Source of the DNA: Defluviimonas sp. SAOS-178_SWC
GTDB lineage: Bacteria; Pseudomonadota; Alphaproteobacteria; Rhodobacterales; Rhodobacteraceae
Direction: 5' to 3'
Assembly: GCF_039830135.1 (NCBI RefSeq)
Contig: NZ_CP156081.1
Coordinates: forward strand, 1,102,001-1,166,000
DNA length: 64,000 nt
The position numbers and the translations under genes are program-made. The notes under the pieces are model-generated. The model saw nothing but the letters and a program-made list of their open reading frames with translations. It ran no database searches and had not been told where the DNA came from. Shown in pieces: positions 37,147-45,788 of the stretch (positions within the stretch are counted from its first letter, which is position 1; each line of letters begins with the position of its first letter).

Positions 37147-37291
37147 CTGTGCGGTTCCTGTTGCATCTGGTTTGCCGACCTCACGCCCGTCAATTCGGAG
37201 CAGGCCGTCCTGGAGGTGGCCGCCAGCGCGGGGCGCGCGGCCACCCTCGTTCTTCCGGGCGCGGGTTTGCGATCCGCGCCCGCGTGCCGGA

Positions 37292-38266
37292 TCAGCGCGC
37301 GCCGGCCTTCACGCCCTCGATCACCTGCTCGACGTTGTTCATGTCGATGACGCCCGGACCCGTGAGGATCTCGCGGGTCGGGATGGTCACGCCGTAGGTG
37401 ACGTAGTTGTTCAGGATCGACACGGCGAAGAAGCCCTGCTGGTAGCCTTGCTGGTCGATGGCGCAATCCTGCGTGCCCGCCTGGATATTGGCCAGGATCG
37501 AGTCGTTGAAGTTCATGCCGCAGACATGGACCTGACCCGCCTTGCCGGCCTGCTGGATGCCGCTGACGGTGGCGTTGGTGTCGCCGTCGCCGATGGCGAA
37601 CATCGCGTCGATGTCGGGGTTCTGAAGCAGATGCGCGCGCACGGCCTGGGCCACGGCGGTCGCGTCGCCGAAGGCGGTCGCCGGAAGCTGGAGCGTCGAT
37701 CCGGTGCCGCCGTTTTCCTTCAGCCCGTCGTTGAAGCCATTGCAGAAGGCCTCGATGTTGGCCGCGCCCGGCAGCGTGTTGACGCAGGCGCCGTTCTTGT
37801 GCCCGGCCTTCGCCAGATATTCGCCGCCCGCGAAGCCGGACTTGTAGTCCACCGCGCCGACATAGTTCATCGCGCCAAGACGGTCGGCCGCCTCGAGCCC
37901 GCCGGCATTGTAGATCACCAGCGGAATGCCGGCGTCGACGACCGCCTTGAAGGCCGGATCCATCGCTTCGGGCACCCAGTCCGGGCCGACAATGGCGTCT
38001 GCCCCCTGGTCGATCGCCTGGCGGATCAGTTCCGCGGCATCGGGGCCGAGATTGTCGTAGTTCTGCGGGCCAAGCCAGGTGACCGAGCCGCCCTGGGCCT
38101 GCGCCACGATGCCGGCATCCTCGGCGCCTTTCTTCACGCGCGACCAGAACGGATCGTCAGGTTTTCCGCCGATAACGTAGATGTCGGCCGCGATGACGGC
38201 GGATGCGGCGCAGGCCGCAGCAATGGCAGTCGCGGCCGTGGCCGCGAGCCGGGTGAATTTTGTCAT
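37292..38266 (-). CDS. Sugar (inositol) ABC transporter substrate-binding protein
   Basis: A 324-residue periplasmic binding protein of the ribose/galactose-binding type (peripla_BP_4). The start MTKFTRLAATAATAIAAACA gives a Sec signal peptide ending near VIAA (about residue 27). The mature protein starts DIYVIGGKPDDPFW, with the ligand-lobe stretches AIVGPDWVPEAMDP and FAIGDGDTNAT. It is the first gene of the operon, divergent from the LacI-type regulator. Inositol as ligand rests on the downstream iol genes. Confidence 0.9.
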   Translation of the reverse strand: MTKFTRLAATAATAIAAACAASAVIAADIYVIGGKPDDPFWSRVKKGAEDAGIVAQAQGGSVTWLGPQNYDNLGPDAAELIRQAIDQGADAIVGPDWVPEAMDPAFKAVVDAGIPLVIYNAGGLEAADRLGAMNYVGAVDYKSGFAGGEYLAKAGHKNGACVNTLPGAANIEAFCNGFNDGLKENGGTGSTLQLPATAFGDATAVAQAVRAHLLQNPDIDAMFAIGDGDTNATVSGIQQAGKAGQVHVCGMNFNDSILANIQAGTQDCAIDQQGYQQGFFAVSILNNYVTYGVTIPTREILTGPGVIDMNNVEQVIEGVKAGAR

Positions 38267-38350
38267 GATGTCTCCTCCGGTGCCCCGCTCTCCTCCGCAG
38301 GGCTTCAGTGACGGAGAGGTTAGGGTGTGAAAGAGATTCTGGAAACAAGT

Positions 38351-38394
38351 AATGAATATTTTGATTGCGAAAATATCATTTTGTGTCATTCATT
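38351..38394. promoter_or_regulatory. Candidate operator for the divergent LacI-family regulator
   Basis: The 153-base divergent region contains the AT-rich dyad ATATTTT-gattgcg-AAAATAT (38356-38376), 7 bp arms with a 7-base spacer, within a wider pair AATGAAT (38351-38357) and ATTCATT (38388-38394). It lies about 90-110 bases upstream of the binding-protein start and about 45 bases upstream of the regulator start, suited to control both. Confidence 0.55.
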
Positions 38395-38419
38395 ATGAAA
38401 TACTCACGGAGCGAACATC

Positions 38420-39454
38420 ATGAACCGTCCGACAATCGCCGATCTGGCCAGGGAGGCCGAAGTCTCTGTTTCGACGGTGAACCGGATCCTCTCCGGCACG
38501 GCGCGCGTCAAGCCGATGACCGTGCAAAGGGTGCAGGCCGCAGCCGAGAAGATCGGCTTCTACGGTCTTGGCGCGATCGAAGACCAGCTGCGAAAGAGCG
38601 CGCCGCATTACCGGCTCGGGTTTCTGCTCCAGCAATCCTCGCGCGAGCTCTACCAGCTCTTCGGGCGCAAGATCACCGAAGCCTGCCGCTCACGCCCGCT
38701 CGACGTCGTCGATCCGCTGATCGACTTCGTGGATCTGCTCACGCCCGACAACATCTCCCAACGCCTGCGCGCCTTGGGTCAAGCCTGCGATGCGGTCGCG
38801 ATCATCGCGGCTGACCATCCGCAGATCGGCCATACCATCCGCGAACTCCACGAGATGGGCAAACCTGTCGTCGCCTATATCACCGACCAGTCGGCGCCCG
38901 AACGCGCGGGGTATGTCGGAACCGACAACTGGAAACTCGGGCGCACGGCCGCCTGGTTCATCTCGCAGATGACGCACGGGCCTGGGCGCGTGGCGGTTTT
39001 TCTGGGCAACCACCGCTACCAGTGCCAGGATGTCGCCGATGCCAGCTTCCGCTCCTATTTGCGCGAACACGCTCCGCATCTGGTTGTCGAGGACAGCCGG
39101 CCAACCCACGAGGAAACGGCAGAAGCCTATCGCATGGTCAGGGAACTGCTGCAGACGACCGACGACCTGACGGGCATCTTCATGGTCGGCGGCGGAATTT
39201 CCGGCGTCCTGCGGGCATTACGCGAGGTGCCGGAAGAACGCCGGGCGGGTATCAAGCTGATCTGCCGCGATATCGGCCCAGAGACGCGCAAGGGCCTGTC
39301 GGAGGGATTGATCACCGCCGCGCTTTGTCACCCGCCAGAGGCGACCCCGGCGGCGCTTGTTCAATCCATGATCGACGCGGTTGAACAGGGCACAAGCATG
39401 ACGCCGGTGCAAAGAGCGATCCCGTTCGAAATCGTCACCCCGGAGAATGTCTAG
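38420..39454 (+). CDS. LacI family transcriptional regulator, probable inositol operon repressor
   Basis: A 344-residue LacI/GalR-type regulator. Residues 5-24 (TIADLAREAEVSVSTVNRIL) are the helix-turn-helix and the following stretch ends in the hinge region near FYGLGA; the C-terminal two thirds is a periplasmic-binding-protein-like effector domain (GYVGTDNWKLGRTAAWFI). It is transcribed away from the inositol operon across an AT-rich dyad. The effector is probably inositol or an early intermediate. It converges with mprF, with 13 bases between stop codons. Confidence 0.88.
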   Translation: MNRPTIADLAREAEVSVSTVNRILSGTARVKPMTVQRVQAAAEKIGFYGLGAIEDQLRKSAPHYRLGFLLQQSSRELYQLFGRKITEACRSRPLDVVDPLIDFVDLLTPDNISQRLRALGQACDAVAIIAADHPQIGHTIRELHEMGKPVVAYITDQSAPERAGYVGTDNWKLGRTAAWFISQMTHGPGRVAVFLGNHRYQCQDVADASFRSYLREHAPHLVVEDSRPTHEETAEAYRMVRELLQTTDDLTGIFMVGGGISGVLRALREVPEERRAGIKLICRDIGPETRKGLSEGLITAALCHPPEATPAALVQSMIDAVEQGTSMTPVQRAIPFEIVTPENV

Positions 39455-39467
39455 GGCGAGCCCGGCC

Positions 39468-42059
39468 CTAGTTCACCAAGTTTCGCACGCCGCCCGAGAT
39501 CAGCACGTTGAGATCGTAAAGTACCCGGGGCACCGCGAGGCCGCCGGGGCTGGCAAGGTAGTGCGGGGTCCAGACCGGATCGAACTTCTGCTTGAACGCC
39601 CTCAATCCCTCGAAACGGTAGAAATGCTCTCCGTGTTCGTAAAGAAGGCCGCCCATCCGGTTCCAGAAGGGGGCGAAGCGCCGGTCGTCGAGGCCCGAGA
39701 ACGGCGCCGCGCCAAGCGTGAACCAGTGAAAGCCGCGGTCGCGGGCCCAAAGGAGAAGCTCGGCGAAAAGCGCATCCATCGCATAGTTTGGCCCGGCGGG
39801 ATCGTAGCGCATGAGGTCGGGCGACACCTCGTGCCGGTCAGCACCCTGCCAGAGATTGGCGAAAGCGAGGATCGGGCCGCTTGGCCCGCGCCGAAGAACC
39901 GCCACGTCGAAATTCCGCAGGTAGGGTTCCGAAAAGGCGCCGAGCGAGAACCCTTTCTCTTCGCCCTGCTTCAGCGCCAGCCACGCGTCGGAGACCGTCT
40001 TGAGATCCGGCAGGACGGGGCCGATCCCGGCCGCGGGGATCACCTCGAAGACAAGGCCCTCGCGGCCGGCGCGGGATCTGGCGTGGCGGAAGTCCTTGCG
40101 GGCCGCGCCGTCGAGGGTGAATTGCGCAAGAGCGACCCTCGCAACCTCGCCGATCTTCATGATCGAAAGGCCGAGGTCCAGGTAGGTGGTCAAGAACTGT
40201 TCCGTCACCGCATTGAAGGCGACACGTCGGCCCATCTTGTCGGCCCGTTCACGAAACATCCGGATCAGCGCCCGGCCGGATTCGGGCTTTCCCACCGGAT
40301 CGCCCTGCGCGATGAGAGTGCGGCCGGTGTCAGCGTAGGCAAGGAAGGCTTTCTCGTCGGGGCTGATCAGAAACGATTTGTCGCCGGTGAGAGCAAGCTG
40401 CGCCCCGGCGCGCGGGCAGGCCGCCAGAAGCTCGCGCACGCGAGCCGGCACGGGCTCGGGCGTGCGGGGTTTGCTGCGGGCGGCGAGGAGCGATTGCAGG
40501 CTTATGCCACCGAAGATCACCGCCGCCGCAAGCGAAGCCCGCAGGAAGCGCGAGGCGCCGCCCTGCCAGGCGACCTGCCACCAGAGCGCGTCGCGATAGG
40601 CGGTGTGGGCATGAACGACGAACCCGATCCAGATGATCGTGGCGAGAAGTGCGGCTAGGCTGACGATCCACGCCCCGTCCAGCCGGAAGAGGGTTCCGCC
40701 CTCGATCCGGTAGAAGGCCGGCCGGAAGAGCGCCAGCAGACCCAGCGAGGCCAGCATCGACAGGGCCTCCTGCCAGTCGAGCCCCTTGGCGAGCGAGGCG
40801 ACGATGCCGACCGCCATAAGAGCCGTCGCCACGACCCAGGCGCGGAAAAGGCGCCGGTACAGCCCGCGGGCGATGATGATCAGGAGCACCCCGGCGATCG
40901 ACCCTGCGAGGTGCGATGCCTCGACGAAACCCAAGGGCAGGATGTCGCGCAGGATGCCGAGCCGCGTCTCGTCAGGCGGCAGGCTGCCGGAGGCCAGAAG
41001 GATCGCGCCGGCGATCAGGGCGATCCCGGCCGCGATGACGGGCGCGGCCGGCTGGGCGATCCGGTAGGCGCCGAGCGCCGCCTTGCCGAGGCTGCGTCGC
41101 TCTTCCACCGCCCAGGCGAGGCCGAGCCCGGCTGCGGCCAGCAGAAAGGGCAGGAAGAAGTAGAGGATCCGGTAGATGAGGAGGGCGGCCAGAACATCCG
41201 GCTCCGCCCCGGCGCCGAGACCGGCGACGAGCGCTGCTTCGAACACGCCAATGCCGCCCGGCGCGTGGCTGAGAACGCCCAAGGCGACAGCGCCGACATA
41301 GATGACGAAGAAGACCACGAAGTTCGCCACGATCCCGTCGGGCAGAAGAACATAGAGGCTGGCGGCCGCGACGACCATGTCGGCGACCGCGATGAGAGTG
41401 ATCGCGGCGGCGAGACCGAGCGGCGGCAGCTCAATCCGGACGCGGCCGATGCGGAACTGCCGGTGGCCGAGGGCCAGCCAGCCATAGATGGCGACAAGCA
41501 GGATCAGCAGTCCCGCCCCGGCCATGGCTTCCGTTCCGGGGCTGATCGGCAAGCCCGCGCTCAGCCCTTGGGGATGGAAGCTGAACAGGAGGCCGAGCAC
41601 CGTTGTCAGGCCGAGAAAGAAGGCGAGCCAGGTCATCCCGACGATATGGGCAACGGTCGTGAGATCGACCCCGAGCGCCGAATAGATCCGCATCCGGACA
41701 CTGCTGCCGGTAAGCCAGGACGCGCCGAGGAAGTTCGAGATCGCGAAGCCGCTGGCCCCGGCCACGGCGGCGAGGCGCAGAGGCACTTTGCCCGGCGCAA
41801 GGCTCCGCAACGCCGCGACGTCGTAGAGCGACAGGGCGGCGTAGCTCGCAGCGACGCAAAGCAGCGCCGTGCCAAGGCTCGGAAACGGGATCGCCGACAA
41901 CGCGGCCCGGACGTCGTGCCACTGGACCGAGCGCGAAAAGTGATGAAGCACCCCGATGCCGATCGCGACGATCAGCAAGGGGAAGGCGATCCTCACCGCC
42001 GGATGTGCGATCGCTCGCCCAACGCCGCCGCCGCGATTGCCGGTTTCGGCACCGTTCAT
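39468..42059 (-). CDS. mprF: MprF-type bifunctional phosphatidylglycerol lysyltransferase/flippase
   Basis: An 863-residue membrane protein. The N-terminal 550 residues hold a long series of hydrophobic segments forming the flippase part (including SHAPGGIGVFEAAL, a motif shared with the UPF0104/LPG-flippase family). The C-terminal 300 residues are a DUF2156 GNAT-like synthase domain that transfers lysine or alanine from aminoacyl-tRNA to phosphatidylglycerol (FWNRMGGLLYEHGEHFYRFEGLR). The product alters membrane charge and cationic peptide resistance. Start MNGAETGNRGGG at 42059 was chosen because the upstream reading is arginine-rich and non-family. Amino-acid specificity is not clear from sequence. 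Confidence 0.88.
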   Translation of the reverse strand: MNGAETGNRGGGVGRAIAHPAVRIAFPLLIVAIGIGVLHHFSRSVQWHDVRAALSAIPFPSLGTALLCVAASYAALSLYDVAALRSLAPGKVPLRLAAVAGASGFAISNFLGASWLTGSSVRMRIYSALGVDLTTVAHIVGMTWLAFFLGLTTVLGLLFSFHPQGLSAGLPISPGTEAMAGAGLLILLVAIYGWLALGHRQFRIGRVRIELPPLGLAAAITLIAVADMVVAAASLYVLLPDGIVANFVVFFVIYVGAVALGVLSHAPGGIGVFEAALVAGLGAGAEPDVLAALLIYRILYFFLPFLLAAAGLGLAWAVEERRSLGKAALGAYRIAQPAAPVIAAGIALIAGAILLASGSLPPDETRLGILRDILPLGFVEASHLAGSIAGVLLIIIARGLYRRLFRAWVVATALMAVGIVASLAKGLDWQEALSMLASLGLLALFRPAFYRIEGGTLFRLDGAWIVSLAALLATIIWIGFVVHAHTAYRDALWWQVAWQGGASRFLRASLAAAVIFGGISLQSLLAARSKPRTPEPVPARVRELLAACPRAGAQLALTGDKSFLISPDEKAFLAYADTGRTLIAQGDPVGKPESGRALIRMFRERADKMGRRVAFNAVTEQFLTTYLDLGLSIMKIGEVARVALAQFTLDGAARKDFRHARSRAGREGLVFEVIPAAGIGPVLPDLKTVSDAWLALKQGEEKGFSLGAFSEPYLRNFDVAVLRRGPSGPILAFANLWQGADRHEVSPDLMRYDPAGPNYAMDALFAELLLWARDRGFHWFTLGAAPFSGLDDRRFAPFWNRMGGLLYEHGEHFYRFEGLRAFKQKFDPVWTPHYLASPGGLAVPRVLYDLNVLISGGVRNLVN

Positions 42060-42493
42060 CGGGGTGCAGTCTTGTCGAAAGGGCGGCGTATCGTCGTATC
42101 CGGCATGGCTCGGTTCCTTGAACTCCAGATGTCGCAGCGGCCCCATTTGTAATGAAGCACGGTCCCGTCTGGCCGGCCAGTATCTGCATCCTACAGGGGC
42201 CACAAATCTTGCCGAAAGATTACATCGACGTAGATCGAGCCCGAGGAGGTCCGCGCGACGTTCCCGGATCGACGAGAGCACTCCGCCGTATTCGCTTCCA
42301 GTGCACCCGCTCTTTCGGACGCGTTCATCGGGGCGTGATCGTCGGGTGCGGTCGGTCGTGGTGCCATCAGGGGGCATGCTTCTGTCCGCAGTCGGTTCGT
42401 TGGGCGCGCCGCATGTTGGCGGTCGAAGCCGAGGCCGGCGGTGCAAATAGTGCTGATCATTGGCACCCCGCAGGTCGGCTATGAGTGCGTCAC
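42060..42493. other. 434-base stretch without a recognisable gene
   Basis: Open frames exist on both strands but are arginine-rich and match nothing I know. There is no tRNA-like fold, transposase remnant or clear terminator I can support. It marks the junction between mprF and the unknown four-gene operon and may contain the mprF promoter. Confidence 0.5.
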
Positions 42494-43138
42494 CTAGTCC
42501 TCATAGGCGATCAGAATGCTCCTGTGAGCGCGGGTGGCGGAGCCGATCATCGCGGTGGCGTCGCGCAATGCCACACTCAGTCTTTCCGGCACCGAGTCGT
42601 CAGGGGGCAGATCCTGTCCGATCCCGGCACTGCCGGCGCGGCCCTGCACGAGCGTCGCCAAGTCGTCACGAATTCGGACGCAGTCGGACCGGCTCAGCCA
42701 TCCGCAGGATTGTTCAATGTATCTCGCTTCGCCGAGCACGGTCCACCACGGGCTTTGGCTGAAAAGCAGCCGGATGGAATCGCCGCGCACCAGTCGGCCC
42801 GTCAGCTTGCGCCATCGCGGGTTACTCATGCCCCATTCTTCGATCTCGACGAAACCGCTCGCAAGGCTCGACGACAGCGACCCGATCGCCGTCAGATACG
42901 GCGCAAGCATCACCAGAGCCCACTCGCCTGTCTGGTCGGCTTCGTCATCCAGTGCCAGCCAAGTGTCATCGACGCGCATGTCGTTGTAGACGGGATTGCC
43001 GCTGTTGGCGCGATAGGTCTCCCGTGCCGCCGCCCACAGCTTTTCAGTTCGGCTGGCCGGATCGTCATCCCAGAGAGAATCCATTGCGGCGAGATAGGAG
43101 GCATCATCCAGTGCGTAGGCGTGATGGTATCGCGCCAC
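42494..43138 (-). CDS. Hypothetical protein, 214 residues (unknown operon, gene 4)
   Basis: I do not recognise this protein. It starts with GTG, three bases after the stop of the lipoprotein gene, so it is probably translated in the same operon. It is a soluble, acidic, tryptophan-rich sequence (LAAMDSLWDDDPAS, SQSPWWTVLGEA, EQSCGWLSRSD) without signal peptide or membrane segment. A stretch ALVMLAPYLTAIGSLSSSLAS is moderately hydrophobic. Being cytoplasmic and last in the operon, it could be a chaperone or immunity-type partner of the other products, but this is a guess. Confidence 0.6.
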   Translation of the reverse strand: MARYHHAYALDDASYLAAMDSLWDDDPASRTEKLWAAARETYRANSGNPVYNDMRVDDTWLALDDEADQTGEWALVMLAPYLTAIGSLSSSLASGFVEIEEWGMSNPRWRKLTGRLVRGDSIRLLFSQSPWWTVLGEARYIEQSCGWLSRSDCVRIRDDLATLVQGRAGSAGIGQDLPPDDSVPERLSVALRDATAMIGSATRAHRSILIAYED

Positions 43139-43141
43139 GGC

Positions 43142-43576
43142 TCAGGTGCCAGGCACGCAGGCGGCGGGGGTAAAGCCGTTTGGATTGGCCGTGGCGTAAG
43201 TTGCGGCGGCGGCGGCGGCCACATTGGGAGGTGTGCCGACCGGCGCGTTGATGCTCCAATGGCCGGGCGGCGGCGTGGCGGCCCCGGTATAGCCCGGAAG
43301 GCCCTGAACAGCGCCGTCGGTGACGACGAACGCGTAGGCGCAGGGCTTGTTGCCCGGCGGCGCGTCGAAGGTCGACATGTCCGGGTTGAACCGGAATTGC
43401 GACGGCGAGGTCTTGGCCTTTCCGTTCGACCGCGCGTCAAGCCCGCGATAGACGATGACGGTATCCTCCGCGGGTCCGCCCTGAATATTGGTACAGGACG
43501 CCAGAGCGACCGTCGCGGCAGCGATGAGAAGAAGGTTGCGTCCAAAGCCGGTCATGTCTTGATGCGTCATGATCAA
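43142..43576 (-). CDS. Hypothetical lipoprotein, 144 residues (unknown operon, gene 3)
   Basis: The N terminus has a hydrophobic segment NLLLIAAATVALASC with a lipobox LASC; Cys28 (Cys21 if the start is the internal Met at 43555) would be lipidated, placing the protein in a membrane facing the periplasm. The rest is rich in Pro, Ala and Asn (TPPPGHWSINAPVGTPP) with cysteines at about 79 and 140 that could form a disulfide. No family is recognised. ATG 43576 overlaps the stop of the 85-residue gene by 4 bases (ATGA). Confidence 0.6.
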   Translation of the reverse strand: MIMTHQDMTGFGRNLLLIAAATVALASCTNIQGGPAEDTVIVYRGLDARSNGKAKTSPSQFRFNPDMSTFDAPPGNKPCAYAFVVTDGAVQGLPGYTGAATPPPGHWSINAPVGTPPNVAAAAAATYATANPNGFTPAACVPGT

Positions 43577-43830
43577 TGGTCCCGTTTGATTTGAGATTTC
43601 AATTCTTCTTTCGAATAGGGTCGCATTACGTAGGAAAAAAAGCTGTGCAGTTGGGGGCGCGTATGGACAAGCACAACCCTGTTGAACGCGGCCGGCCCAA
43701 CATACCGCAAACTTTTCATATACGTCCGGTCATTGGATCGGCGCATGCCCGGCATTACGATAAAGACCGGGACCGGCCATTTGTCCGAAATAAGTCTTCC
43801 GTCCTCCGTCGGGTATCCGTCGTTGGCCAT
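43573..43830 (-). CDS. Hypothetical protein, 85 residues (unknown operon, gene 2)
   Basis: An 85-residue protein of unknown function with a hydrophobic centre (WPVPVFIVMPGMRR) and a basic C terminus (KEELKSQIKRDH). It is preceded by AAAAGG and starts 24 bases after the stop of the 469-residue gene. Base composition is well below the window average (about 40-50% GC in 43561-43680). The 4-base overlap with the next gene is the main evidence that it is real. Confidence 0.5.
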   Translation of the reverse strand: MANDGYPTEDGRLISDKWPVPVFIVMPGMRRSNDRTYMKSLRYVGPAAFNRVVLVHTRPQLHSFFSYVMRPYSKEELKSQIKRDH

Positions 43831-43854
43831 TCAGAATACCTTTTCCGGCGCAGA

Positions 43855-45264
43855 TCAGGTTGCGCTGACGCTGGCGGTATCCACGATCTTTGTCACGCCC
43901 GACATGATCGAGATGGGTGAAGAGGTAAAGGCGGCATTCACCTTGAACGACACTGACGTATCCGACGGCGCCGGAGATGTCTCGACCGTGACCGCGCTGG
44001 GTTGTCCGGAGACGCTCACCGAAATCGAACTGGCCGTGTGACCTCCCAGCAGGTCCGCGCCTTTGATCGCGTAGATCTGGCCATTCTTAAGCGGGCCGGT
44101 AACCTTGTTGCCGTTGCTGTCCTCGAAGCCGTTCACAGTGGGGGTGGTTCCCGGCGTCGCCGCAGCGACCACGGTGTAGGCCGAACCGGTCGACACGACG
44201 TTTATGGTCTTGGCGGGCGGAGTCGATCCTGTGACCGGCTCCAGGTGCGCCACAATCGTCGCCGGGCTGGCCTTTGGCATAGCCTTCGTCGGCGTGAACG
44301 ACACCATGTTGCCCTGCGGATCGCCCACCGGCATGCTTTCGCCACCCTCGAAGTCGACAGTGAACGACACTTTCATATCGGCCGGCACCTCGCCGATCTC
44401 GGTCAGGAATACGCCGAGGATATGGTAGGTCTGACCGGTGGTCAGCGCATTGACTGCGGTCGCGCCGGAATCCGTCTCGACCGCCGTGACTGTTGGCTTG
44501 CGCTCGACAAGATCCTGAAGGAAATCAACAAGCTCAAGGTATTCCAGGTCGCTTTCGACGGACAGGAGGTCACCGCCGTACTTCCGGATGAAATTCGGCG
44601 TCACGAACATGTAGGTGTCCTTGTGCAGCAGCAGGTGCAGCGAGGATGTTTGTTCTTGGATGCAGGGTCCGAGCTTGAAGCTCTGGCTGGCTATCTTGGA
44701 ATCAACGTAGCAGACCAAGGCGCTGACGATCGGCATGCCCATCAGGTATTCGCAGACGAACACGATGGTGCCGACGCGGCCGTCGCTCTTGTCGCTCTTG
44801 CCGCTGATGGAAAGGCCGCGTTTCGCAATGGATGAAATCATCGCTTGTGCGAAGACCAATTCGCCCGACCCCGTCGCCAGCCCGAGAAGCCCTTCGATCA
44901 ACTCCCGGCTGACCGTTACCCCCCACGACGAGATCTCATGGGTGACGTCCTCCTGGCTCACCTGGATAAAGAGGCCCGACCCTCCAACGATGCCCTCGAT
45001 CGCTTCGTAGTCGTAGATCGAATAAAACTTGCCTGTCTTCTTGTTGATCGTGGTGGCCATCGCCCGCGTCATTGCCGAGAAAAAGACGGAAACCTCGGCG
45101 AAGACATCGCGTACTTCTTGTGAGATTTCTTCCGATCCGATTTCCGTCGAAGCCATCATGATATTGCCAGTCTCGTTGAAGACATAGCGCTTCACGGCCT
45201 GAAGATTAAAAGGGTCCGGGTCCGGAACGGTGAGTTTCGTTGAGGGGACTGTCGCGTCAGCCAT
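43855..45264 (-). CDS. Unknown 469-residue protein with two C-terminal Ig-like repeats (unknown operon, gene 1)
   Basis: The product is not recognised. Residues 1-255 form a novel-looking globular part without signal peptide (NIMMASTEIGSEEISQEV; SIYDYEAIEGIVGGSGLFI; TIVFVCEYLMGMPIVSAL; KDTYMFVTPNFIRKYGGD). Residues about 257-355 and 375-469 are two related beta-rich repeats sharing PTV-x(8)-G-x(2)-V, then L-x(2)-GQ-x-Y-x-I-x-G, as in IPT or other Ig-like domains. The start at MADATVPSTK follows GGAG at a good distance (TTGGAGATAAATATG); a start 12 bases earlier is possible. It leads a four-gene operon and is preceded by an AT-rich upstream region. Confidence 0.7.
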   Translation of the reverse strand: MADATVPSTKLTVPDPDPFNLQAVKRYVFNETGNIMMASTEIGSEEISQEVRDVFAEVSVFFSAMTRAMATTINKKTGKFYSIYDYEAIEGIVGGSGLFIQVSQEDVTHEISSWGVTVSRELIEGLLGLATGSGELVFAQAMISSIAKRGLSISGKSDKSDGRVGTIVFVCEYLMGMPIVSALVCYVDSKIASQSFKLGPCIQEQTSSLHLLLHKDTYMFVTPNFIRKYGGDLLSVESDLEYLELVDFLQDLVERKPTVTAVETDSGATAVNALTTGQTYHILGVFLTEIGEVPADMKVSFTVDFEGGESMPVGDPQGNMVSFTPTKAMPKASPATIVAHLEPVTGSTPPAKTINVVSTGSAYTVVAAATPGTTPTVNGFEDSNGNKVTGPLKNGQIYAIKGADLLGGHTASSISVSVSGQPSAVTVETSPAPSDTSVSFKVNAAFTSSPISIMSGVTKIVDTASVSAT

Positions 45265-45788
45265 ATTTATCTCCAAGTGTTCAATCTGAATAGATGACTG
45301 GAAATAAACAGCAACCCATCACGTCAAGTCATAAACAGACTTTGGCATCTTAATAATTCGAATCGATATATTGGTTATTTTGTGCGCGCGAATAGCGGCA
45401 GCGTCGCGAAAATAATCAAGGCATTTATCGTGGAGGTTGTGCGAGAGCTGGCGTGAATGGCCCAAATCGGAACGTCTTGAAGGGGGGGTAGGGGCCTGGC
45501 GTCGGGCGTTGCCGAACCAAGCCGGATTGAGGCCGATCCGGATGGTGCCTGGGGGCCGGTGAAGGCCGGACCCAGTCCATTCGTTTACATCTCAACGCGC
45601 CCGAAGACGACCCGCTTGGGCGTGACGCTTTACGTCCGTTTCCCACTCTCCCGTCGCAACCCGAAGGATCAGCCTCGCGGGGGGCGAAACGCTGAAGACC
45701 GCGTCGTCCCCCGCCACGGTGGGGGCGGCAGAAGGCAGAAAGGCCCGGCGGGCGCCGAGCGCGGCTTAGGCGTATCCTTGACCTCAGG
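45265..45788. other. 524-base intergenic region upstream of the unknown operon
   Basis: 45265-45425 is markedly AT-rich (about 37% GC in 45301-45360 by hand count) and should hold the promoter of the four-gene operon; on the minus strand TTGCTG and TATTCA are 16 bases apart just upstream of the start. The perfect palindrome ATTCGAAT lies at 45356-45363. From about 45480 to 45788 the composition returns to GC-rich and I see no gene, RNA or terminator. Confidence 0.5.

Noticed and set aside
42152-42484. Plus-strand frame downstream of the unknown operon considered as a transposase remnant
   Set aside because: No DDE motif, no inverted repeats and no convincing similarity to a transposase.
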